Shown here piece after piece: positions 56,047 through 64,000 of a stretch of 64,000 nt of DNA. The stretch's first letter is position 1. Every line of letters starts with the position of its first letter. Below the pieces are notes generated by a model. The model had not been told where the DNA came from, did not search any database, and saw nothing but the letters and a program-made list of their open reading frames with translations. The stretch comes from Setophaga petechia (lineage: Eukaryota > Chordata > Aves > Passeriformes > Parulidae), in NCBI GenBank assembly GCA_024362935.1, contig JANCRA010000017.1, positions 2,458,501 through 2,522,500 of the forward strand, written 5' to 3'. The position numbers were made by a program, and so were the translations under genes.

Positions 56047-56118
56047 TCCCATATGGTCTAGCGGTTAGGATTCCTGGTTTTCACCCAGGCGGCCCGGGTT
56101 CGACTCCCGGTATGGGAA
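56047..56118 (+). tRNA. tRNA-Glu (anticodon TTC)
   Basis: A 72-nt cloverleaf: acceptor stem TCCCATA pairs with TATGGGA, discriminator base A. The anticodon arm CCTGG-TTTTCAC-CCAGG presents TTC, and the T arm GGTTCGACTCC is standard. A-box (TGGTCTAGCGG) and B-box (GGTTCGACTCC) are intact. No CCA is encoded, as expected in a eukaryote. Confidence 0.96.
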
Positions 56119-56125
56119 GTTTCGC

Positions 56126-56129
56126 TTTT
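56126..56129 (+). terminator. RNA polymerase III terminator
   Basis: TTTT eight bases after the tRNA end is the minimal polymerase III stop signal. Confidence 0.7.
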
Positions 56130-56589
56130 CTTACTGCCGGATTGAGGAACGCCCCGCCCTCCTTTCCTATTTTTCCTGATGCTCTCCCTCAAAACTCCTT
56201 CGGGACTTTATTTTTGTACCTCTGCAGCAAAATTTCTCGGCGCCAGAAGCCCCATGACGCCGTAGGAAGCGCTTTGCCTCTGCAAACTCAGCCTCACAAC
56301 TATTTAAAACTTCAAGTGCTTTGGAGCACAGAGCCCCAGATAATTAACATGCTGTTAATTGGCTTTTTCTCTAACACAAGCAAGAAAATTCCTGCTTGTG
56401 TCCCACGGTGTGTTTTAAACCACCCTGATTTCCTCAAGGCAAATAGGATTGTGCTGAAGGTATGTATATATAAATCCACATATGCATGTTTTTTGCTGAA
56501 GGAATTCCTGGGAGCTCCCCCAGATCTGTGGACTCAGAGATGTGCTGGGGTTTCCAGGCTTCCAGAGATCCTGGGAGCTGCTGCTGCCA

Positions 56590-56675
56590 CGGATCCGGGG
56601 CCATCACCTTGGGTGTCCCCTCCCAGAGCCATCAGTCACCTCGGATGTCCCCTGAGAGCCATCACCTTGGGTGTC
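56590..56675. repeat. Left part of the 26-bp minisatellite
   Basis: Units such as GCCATCACCTTGGGTGTCCC match the array right of the LTR, showing that the LTR split one array. Confidence 0.85.
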
Positions 56676-57299
56676 TGTGAAAAATGTGTATTTTATGACT
56701 GGCTATATGCAAATAATAAAAAATAATATTATATGTGTTATGTTAGAAAGTTATGCTGTGTTAATTTTCCTAAATGGTGTGTTAAATATAGTTTTAGGTT
56801 ATAACATAATGTTAAAATAGAAACTGTGCTATGTAGGATACTTTTTTTAAAGAGAGGGCTCGCACCGAGATAGCAGCCACAGGACACCTGAATCTTTCAG
56901 AGAAAAATAATTTATTGCTCCCTTATCAGAAGAAACAAACTTCTTCCTGCCTGCTCAGCCCTGAAGACACCACCAGGATTATGAGGAAGAAGCTGACACT
57001 GCCCAGGCAGAATCCTGTGTTTGAATGGAATTTATCCATCATGGATGAGGTGTATGAATATGCAACAGGCTGTTGTTTTTAAGGATTAATCCCCTGTTAA
57101 CGTGGGTCCTTTTTTGGGCTTCTTTTGCCCAGAAAGAGGTACCTGGACTCTCTGTAACTCTTTATTCTTATTGTCTCGTATTGTCCTAAATCCTAATTGT
57201 CCAAATTTTTATTACTCTAATTATATTGCTATTTTTATAACCATTTTAGTACTATTAAACTTTTTAAATTTTAAAAACGAGTGATTGGCATTTTTCCCA
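56676..57299 (+). mobile_element. Solo LTR of an endogenous retrovirus (5-bp target duplication)
   Basis: The 624-bp element starts TGTGAAAAATG and ends GGCATTTTTCCCA, with GTGTC on both sides (56671-56675 and 57300-57304). It is AT-rich and matches my memory of a common songbird LTR family. A 5-bp duplication is typical of class III (ERVL-like) elements. No internal genes remain, so it is a recombined solo LTR. Late ATTAAA motifs may be its poly(A) signal. Confidence 0.9.
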
Positions 57300-59030
57300 G
57301 TGTCCCCTCCCAGAGCCATCAATCACCTCGGGTGTCCCCCTGAGCCCTGTCACCTTGGGTATCCCCTCTGAGCCTCACCGTCCCTCTCAGAGCCACCAGT
57401 CACCTGGGGTGTCTCCTCTGAGCCATCACCCTGTGTGTCCCCTCAGTGCCATCACTGTGTGTCCCCTCTGAGCCATCACCCTGTGTGTCCCCTCAGTGCC
57501 ATCACCCTGCCTGTCCCCTCTGAGCCATCACCCTGTGTGTCCCCTCAGTGCCATCACTGTGTGTCCCCTCTGAGCCATCACCCTGTGTGTCCCCTCAGTG
57601 CCATCACCCTGCCTGTCCCCTCTGAGCCATCACCCTGTGTCCCTCCTCAGTTCCATCACCCTGCCTGTCCCCTCTGAGCCATCACCCTGTGTGTCCCCTC
57701 TGAGCCATCACCCTGTGTCCCTCCTCAGTGCCATCACCCTGTGTGTCCCCTCATTGCCACCCCATCAGTGCCATCCCCCTGTGTATCCCCTCTGAGCCCT
57801 GTCATCCCCCTCAGTGCCATCACCCTGTGTGTCCCCTCTGAGCCATCACCCTGTGTGTCCCCTCAGTGCCATCACCGTGTGTCCCCTCTGAGCCTTGTCA
57901 TCCCCCTCAGTGCCATCACCCTGCCTGTCTCCTCTGAGCCTTGCCATCCCCCTCAGTGCCATCCCCCTGTGTGTCCCCTCATTGCCATCACCCTGTGTGT
58001 CCCCTCTGAGCCTTGCCATCCCATCAGTGCCATCACCCTGTGTGTCCCCTCAGTGCCATCACTGTGTGTCCCCTCAGTGCCATCACTGTGTGTTTCCTCT
58101 GAGCCTTGTCATCCCCCTCAGTGCCATCCCCCTGTGTCCCCTCTGAGCCCTGTTATCCCCCTCAGTGCCATCCCCCTGTGTGTCCCCTCAGTGTCATCAC
58201 CCTTCTTGTCCCTTCTGAGCCATCACCCTGTGTGTCCCCTCATTGCCACCCCATCAGTGCCATCACCCTGTGTGTCCCCTCAGTGCCATCACCCTGTGTC
58301 CCCTCAGTGCCATCACCCTGTGTCCCCTCTGAGCCATCACCCTGTTTGTCCTTTCAGAACCATCACCGTGTGTCCCCTCTGAGCCTTGTCATCCCCCTCA
58401 GTGCCATCACCCTGTGTGTCCCCTCAGTGCCACCCCATCAGTGCCATCACCCTGTGTCCCTCCTCAGTTCCATCACCCTGTGTGTCCCCTCAGTGCCATC
58501 ACCCTGTGTGTCCCCTCCACCCCATCAGTGCCATCACCCTGTGTCCCTCCTCAGTTCCATCACCCTGTGTGTCCCCTCAGTGCCATCACCCTGTGTGTCC
58601 CCTCTGAGCCATCACCCTGCCTGTCCCCTCAGTGTCATCACCCTGTGTGTCCCCTCTGAGCCATCACCCTGTGTGTCCCCTCAGTGCCATCACCCTGTGT
58701 GTCCCCTCTGAGCCTGTCATCCCACTCAGTGCCATCCCCCTGTGTCCCCTCAGTGCCATCACCCTGTGTGTCCCCTCTTAGCTTTGCCATCCCCCTCAGT
58801 GCCACCCCTCTGCATGTCCCCTCTGACCCATCCCCCTGTATGTCCCCTCAGTGCCATCCCCCTGCATGTCCCCTCATTGCCATCACCCTGTGTGTTCCCT
58901 CATTGCCACCCCATCAGTGCCAACACCCTGTGTGTCCCCTCAGTGCCATCACCCTGTGTCCCCTCAGTGCCACCCCTCGTTGCCACCCCCCTCAGAGCCA
59001 TCACTCCCTCATGTGTCCCCCTCAGGGCCG
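57300..59030. repeat. Large 26-bp minisatellite
   Basis: About 65 copies of CCATCACCCTGTGTGTCCCC plus TCAGTG or TCTGAG, with larger-order alternation of the two tails. Long open frames are repeat artefacts. Confidence 0.96.
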
Positions 59031-59039
59031 TGTCACCCT

Positions 59040-60845
59040 GTCCCCAGCTCTGGCACCTCCCTCCCTTGGCACCGGGCAGTTTCAGGCAGCTCCGTGGGAA
59101 TTCCAGCCTGGCAAACCTTGAACTGTTCAATGGGGGGAAAGGCAGTGCTGGTCCCACAGGATTCCAGGTTTTGAAGCTTTTTGAAGCTTCTTTCCCCCCA
59201 TTCCTTAAAGCTTTTAAAGCTAACATGGACATAAAAATGGGATTGGATTTCTCCTTTATAAACCAGGAAATATGTCAGGAAAACACCCAGCCCCTTCCTT
59301 CTTGCACTGGATTTTAACAAGAGTTTTCTATTTACATTTCAAATATCCTTGTCAGACCCTGAAGCCCAAATTGCAGAGTTTTGTCTCACTCTGGGTGTGT
59401 TCGTGTTTTAATCATGCAAAACAAATCCCAGGAGAAGCTGTGACAGTAACTTTGTGTCCTCTAAAACTGTGCCAAGGTCCACGAGACTTTGGAGCCATTT
59501 TACCTCTTTGTTCCTCTAGCTGAACTCTCAGATATCCCAATTAAACAGAAAAAAAATCCAAGTTTGATTAGCTGTGAAGGGGGAAGAGAATAAAATGAAT
59601 AAAATGTTTTTTTCTCTCCCACCCCCCTTCCTTCTGGACCTCTCCTCTATTTTTAAAGCAGATTTTTTGAAGAAAATGGTCCAAAGTCAGAATATTCTGA
59701 TAAAATCTGTCTAATTCCCTGATGTTCTTGCAGGAGAACAACTTGTCTCCAATTTTGGAACTCAGTTTCTAACTGAGCTGCACAATGACAACATTCACTT
59801 GCTGCCAGCAGCTGCTCTGAGCTGTCCTTGTTCAGCACGAGCCTTCTGCTCACAGATCCTCTACACTCCACTTGTTAATTTTTGAAGTTTTATTGGCCAA
59901 ATTTTCACTGAACAACCCCAAAGCTGTAAAAAGTGCAGCTCAGGGGCTGTGCAGAGATAACCCTCACTCCAGGAGCCAACTGCACAAGCAGTGAGCATTC
60001 CAAACTCCTGCTTTTGTGACTCTGGCAAACCACAAAGAGCTGAAGGAGGTGGGGCTCAGCTCCTTCCTTGACAGACTGCCCTGGATTTGGGATTTAGGGC
60101 TGCTAGCACAGAGAAATAAAGATAAAGGCACCAGCATGCCCTTCATCTTTAGCAGCAGCACAGGAAAGCAGGCAGGAAGTTGTGCTCACTCCCAAAAATA
60201 TCCCAATTTATAAATTCAGCCCACAAGACAAAAATAGCTTCACCAGCAGGTATTGTTTGATTCAGGAGTGCTCTGAAACAAACCAGTGACCCCACAGAAT
60301 CGTCACTGTCAAGGAGAAAAACCCCAAAGTGAGCTGCCAAAACCCAGAGACCGAAACATTTTGTGTAAAATGTGCACAAAAAGCAGCCTGAGGATCCCTG
60401 CTCTCTGATCAAAGTTGTACTCAGGGCTCAGCAAACGTTCCAAGGCTCTCCCTGCCTTCGCTGAAGGGTTTTCTTCACACACTGAACATTTCCATTGCTT
60501 TTAGGGAACACAGAGGCACAGAATGAGCAGGCAGGTGTTTCACACAGGCACAAAGGGCTATCAGTGCTCCCACGTGTCTGTGCCCAGGGAAATGAGGCAC
60601 CTTCAGAGCTCTGGGCAGATCTGAACCAGGAGAAGTCACCAGCCAGGGCTTCCTTTGTCTCCCTGGCCCACCCTGATCAATAAATGTTATTTCAATGCAG
60701 GGCAGCAGTGCCCTGTGGGCAGCACTCAGTTCTTCCAACGCCCCAAAAATCAGCAAAATCCTCTCAAGGAGGTGAGGTGGGCTGAGGGCCTGAAGTCTTT
60801 GTGTCAGTGCTGCTGTGGGTAATTAGCACAAAGTCATTAATTAGC
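59040..60845. other. Non-repetitive region without a recognised gene
   Basis: No conserved coding exon was found. A plus-strand AATAAA near 60680 could end an unrecognised transcript. Confidence 0.4.
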
Positions 60846-60847
60846 AG

Positions 60848-60990
60848 ACTGGTTTGGGTTGGAAGCACCTTGAAGCTCGTGCAGCTCTGTCTCTGCCATG
60901 GGCAGGGACACCTGGCACTGCCCCAGGGTGGCACTGCCCCAGGGTGGCTCTGCCCCAGGGTGGCTCTGCCCCAGGGTGGCACTGCCCCAG
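60848..60990 (-). mobile_element. CR1 terminal fragment plus 17-bp tandem repeat
   Basis: GACTGGTTTGGGTTGGAAGC to CATGGGCAGGGACACCTGGC is a CR1 terminus in antisense. It runs into five units of GGTGGCACTGCCCCAG or GGTGGCTCTGCCCCAG (about 60920-60990). Confidence 0.8.
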
Positions 60991-61346
60991 GACACTGTGG
61001 TGGCTGTCACAGAGCTGCTCTGCTGCTCCCCACGCTCTGTGCCCCCTTCCAGCTGTCCCTGCCTGCCCTGGCAGGAGCTCTGGGGGTGCAGGGGAAAGGA
61101 GGGGAGCAGGGATGATCAGAGGTGGGTGCCTCGTGTCCTGGATTGCCAAGCAAATTGTATCTATTTGCCATCTGTATGGCAGCTGCCTTCTGTTCAGTGA
61201 GCAGATTTCCTTGTTGGAACCCAGGAAATTCCTCTGGCTGCCCTGGAGGACTTGAGCCCCTGCCCAGGAGGCTCAGAGACCTTGGCACAGAGCCCCAGAG
61301 CCCTGTGCCTTTGATTTAGCCCTTGGAAAATACAATTACCAACCTT

Positions 61347-61714
61347 GTATGAAGAATTACAAGCCACGAAAGTTTAAGTAGAATGAGAGTAAATTTATCA
61401 TGGGGTGAAAAATAGATTTTTGGGGTTTCTAGAATGGGGGTTCAGGGGGCAAGATGGAGGGAACTGGGTGTGTCCAGCCTTTCTCCTTCTTCTTCTTGGT
61501 CTCCATCTTCTGCTGACACATAGTTTTTAGTATAAAAGATAACAACACTGCTCCAAGGGCGGGCAGAGTGCCTCTGACTGTCCTGCTGAACAGACCTCGG
61601 CTGGACAGGAGAAAGAATTTTATAGATAAGGAACAATGAACAACCTTGAGACCGAGAAATGAAGAGCTCTGACTCCTCCTTTGAGCACCGGGCTGGGAAA
61701 AGAGACTTTTAACA
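61347..61714 (+). mobile_element. Endogenous retrovirus LTR, internally deleted
   Basis: It begins TGTATGAAGAATTACAAGCC and ends CTTTTAACA, with a GTATAAAAGATAAC TATA-like box. It resembles a songbird LTR family I recall, with a central part missing. No target duplication was identified. Confidence 0.65.
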
Positions 61715-62335
61715 ATCTTGGGGTCACTGTGAGCAGCAGAGACCCTGAGCCCTTCTCTCTTCCATACCCACTCCTCCCTCTGGAGGACATCTGCTGATAA
61801 CAGCTCTGGAATGTCCCTGCATGGCTGATAAGAACTGCAGCATCCCACTGGGAGATGTGAGCCCAGAGGGAGGAGCCAAGCATTGCTGCCTGGATAGAAT
61901 CTGGAGATTCTGGAACACCAGCACGGCTTCTGCACTGGATTGCCCAGAGGAACAGCAGCTGCCTCTGGATCTTCAGAGGAAACCTGCACCTTTCTCCAGG
62001 ATCCCTGCTCCAGCAGAACCAGCCCTGACCCTGCAGGAGGGCTGAGCCACAATTCCAATGGCACTGCTGCCACCAGCCTGACCCACAGGGTGTCAGGTTG
62101 TGCTCTGACTCTGTCAGTGTTGCTTTAGTTTACTGCATTGTTTATTTTATCTTTTTATTTTCTTCCATATTAAAGAACTGTTATTTCCTGCTCCCTTGTT
62201 TTTTGCCTGAGAGCCCCTTAATTAAAAATTTATAGCAATTCAAAGGGAGGCAGTTTACATTCTCCATTTCAGGGGAGGCTCCTGCCTCCCTCAGCAGACA
62301 CCTGGCTTCGCAAACCAAGACACCTTGTCACAGGG
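61715..62335 (+). mobile_element. ERV-derived flanking or internal remnant
   Basis: The sequence around CTCCATTTCAGGGGAGGCTC and CAGCAGCTGCCTCTGGATCT looks like a dispersed songbird retroviral repeat. No gag, pol or env frame can be read. Limits are approximate. Confidence 0.5.
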
Positions 62336-62724
62336 AGCCTCCAGCAGCCCACAGATTCCCTTCTATTCCAGCTGTGCTTGGAAAGCTGTGTGTGCCTCTG
62401 CTGTGTCCCCAGCCTCAACCACCCTCCTTTCCTGCAACACTCCTGTCTCATCTCCTGCTTTCAAGGCTGCAGAATTCTCTTGAAAAGCCGCCAGGATTGC
62501 ACGGGGCAAGTGCAGCTTGCACAGAGCTGCTAATGAGCCTGTCAGATCCAATGCCAATCAGTGAGTCTGCCTTAACCCTCAGGGTGCATTCGCCTGTAAA
62601 TCAGCACAAAATTCACCCCAGCTCAGGGCAAGGGCTGCAGATTCTTCTTCTCTATGGTGGGAAGTGTGGGGAGCATGCCAGCCAGCAGCAGAACAGGCTT
62701 TGGGGACGCTCATAATGGACTAAC

Positions 62725-62900
62725 CACAGCCTGGAGCAGCTCCTTGACCACCTCCAACTCTTCCTTTGGAGAGGATTTGTGACCGGGTTTCTGCCCGTCT
62801 CCTGCTGCCTGCAGCTCTGGGACACGAACTGCAGCTGCCTCAACCAGACCCGGCCTGGAAAACTGCCCCGGCACCAGCACAGCGCCAGCCTCTTCCACGG
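62725..62900 (-). other. Weak candidate exon on the minus strand
   Basis: An open frame reads VPELQAAGDGQKPGHKSSPK and EELEVVKELLQAV, then a donor-like GTTAGT. It has no ATG and matches no family I know. It lies next to a CpG promoter and could be a first or second exon of a leftward gene. Confidence 0.2.
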
Positions 62901-63149
62901 CGGGTCCCTCAACCGAGATCTGTCACCCACAAGCGGCGACTCTTTCCTGTGACCCTCCTAAAGCCACCGTGTGACCCCTGGGACGCCCTGGTCCAGGTCC
63001 CAGAGCCCGGGGCCGAGCCCGGAGCCCAAAATCGCTTCCGGAGCCTAAATGCTCCCGGAACCCAGAACTGCTCCGGAGCCCGGGCAGCTCCTGGAGCCCG
63101 GGGCCGAGCCCGGGACCCCCGGACCATCCCCGGAGCCGCTGCCGGTTCC

Positions 63150-63480
63150 TTCGGCGCCGCTTCCCGGACCGGCGCTCCCCCTCACAGCCCCTATGACGTC
63201 ACCGTCACGCCGCCGGCTGCGATTGGTCGCTTTTATTCCCGCGCCTGCGCACTGGCACTGCTGAAGCGGCGCTTCCGGGTTGCTGGAGTTCGGCACCGCC
63301 GCTCTCCGTGCCCCTGCCGCTCCCGGTGCCCGTGGTGCCCTCAGTGCTCTCGGTGCTCCCGATCCTCCCGGTGTCCCTGGTCGGGCAGTGCGGCGACTCC
63401 GCCGCCCGCGCGGTGTCTGAGGCGGCGCGGGCGGGGCGGCGGACACAGGAGCGGGCGCTGCGCGTGCGTGAGGCGCGCTG
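63150..63480. promoter_or_regulatory. CpG-island promoter of an unidentified gene
   Basis: CRE box TGACGTCA (63194-63201), CCAAT box read as ATTGG (63222-63226), an NRF1-like GCGCCTGCGCAC (63240-63251) and an ETS-like CTTCCGGG are packed within 90 bp. This is typical of a housekeeping, possibly bidirectional, promoter. The gene itself was not identified. Confidence 0.55.
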
Positions 63481-63539
63481 CTCCTGGCGCCCCCTGGCGG
63501 CCGCGCTCGGGGCCTCTCAGGCGCCGGGAGCTCGCGGGG

Positions 63540-63910
63540 CGCTCCCGTCCCTGAAGGATCGCTGGGGCTGGAAAAGCGCTCCGGGATTATCGAATCCGGG
63601 ATTATCGAATCCGGGGTTAGCAAATCCGCCCGTGACCCGTCCCCATCTGGTCACCAGCGCACAGCGTTCCTTGGCCACCTCCAGCGATGGGGACTCAAAC
63701 CGCACGGGGCAGCTCCAATCCCTGACCGCCCTTCCCATGGGGAAATTCTGCTGATATCCACCCTGACCTGCCCTGGCCCAGCCTGAGGCCGTTCCCTCTG
63801 CTCCTGTCCCTGTTCCCTGGAGCACAGCCCGACTCCCCTGGCTCTCCCCTGCTGTCAGGAGCTGTGCAGAGCCACAAGGGCCCCCTGAGCCTCCTTTGCT
63901 CCAGGCTGAG
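63540..63910 (-). mobile_element. CR1 LINE 3' tail, inverted relative to the copy at 14505
   Basis: Its reverse complement matches 14505-14700 closely (GCTGTGCTCCAGGGAACAGG, GGCCTCAGGCTGGGCC). Near 63592-63622 three 15-bp units of ATTATCGAATCCGGG occur. Confidence 0.82.
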
Positions 63911-63911
63911 C

Positions 63912-64000
63912 CCCTGCCCAGCTCCTCTCCAGCCTCAGCCCCTTCCCAGCTCCTCTCCAGCCTCAGCCCCTTCCCAGCCCCTCTCCAGCCTCAGCCCCTT
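63912..64000. repeat. 28-bp minisatellite, continues past the window
   Basis: Three visible units of TCTCCAGCCTCAGCCCCTTC plus CCAGCTCC, the reverse complement of the array at 14150-14505. Confidence 0.9.

Noticed and set aside
57741..58711. Plus-strand open frames with repeated CHHPVSPLS-like units
   Set aside because: They are translations of the 26-bp minisatellite.
60480..60700. Possible last exon of a plus-strand gene ending at AATAAA near 60680
   Set aside because: The open frame is short and unconserved to my eye, and no upstream exon could be linked.
63308..63420. A VSLVGQCGDS string resembling the start of tubulins (QCGNQ)
   Set aside because: There is no ATG, the residues after QCG do not follow the tubulin pattern, and the region reads as a CpG promoter or 5' UTR.
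1..64000. CRISPR arrays, operons or a phage-type system
   Set aside because: The sequence is vertebrate: spliced genes, CR1 and ERV repeats, a eukaryotic tRNA. The tandem repeats lack unique spacers.

Overview
This window is nuclear DNA from a bird, most likely a songbird. Three signals point that way: many CR1 LINE 3' tails, two LTR elements that resemble passerine endogenous retrovirus families, and a short nuclear copy of avian-type mitochondrial ATP6. The compact, GC-rich genes and the density of minisatellites suggest a microchromosome. These calls come from reading the sequence; no database search was run.

Three protein-coding genes, all on the minus strand, could be rebuilt exon by exon with consistent splice sites and phases. 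KLF5-like (KLF5L; five coding exons, 27331 to 2494, 444 aa) is a zinc-finger transcription factor of the KLF5 type. KLF8 (four coding exons, 37523 to 35718, 312 aa as read) is a CtBP-binding repressor of the KLF3/8/12 group. RRAGA/RRAGB (nine coding exons, 54826 to 44404, 313 aa) is the Rag GTPase that signals amino-acid sufficiency to mTORC1. RRAGB and KLF8 are neighbours on human Xp11.21, so this is conserved synteny. The KLF5-type gene beside KLF8 mirrors the KLF5 and KLF12 neighbours on human chromosome 13, which suggests a pair kept from an early vertebrate genome duplication.

Layout: 1-2493, probable KLF5L 3' UTR and flank; 2494-27331, KLF5L with large repeat-filled introns; 26900-27620, CpG-rich KLF5L promoter with a possible divergent TATA promoter; 27640-28450, tandem array; 28450-35700, intergenic, with a CR1 tail split by the mitochondrial insert, a broken KLF zinc-finger exon and a CR1 reverse-transcriptase fragment; 35718-37547, KLF8 coding exons; 37560-41000, GC-rich KLF8 upstream region; 41000-44040, intergenic; 44040-55860, RRAGA/B and its CpG promoter; 56047-56118, tRNA-Glu; 56590-59040, a 26-bp minisatellite interrupted by a solo LTR; 59040-61340, little of note; 61347-62335, ERV-derived sequence; 63150-63480, a housekeeping-type CpG promoter; 63540-64000, a CR1 tail running off the end.

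The most notable observations are: the probable KLF5L-KLF8 ohnolog pair; a 48-nt in-frame exon in KLF5L; a decayed KLF8-like zinc-finger exon 3 kb downstream of KLF8, with a nearby inverted copy of KLF8 upstream sequence; the mitochondrial ATP6 insert inside CR1; the solo LTR with a 5-bp target duplication inside a minisatellite; the same 28-bp minisatellite growing from CR1 tails at two loci; and MiT/TFE-type boxes in the Rag GTPase promoter. No CRISPR, operon or other prokaryotic system is present.
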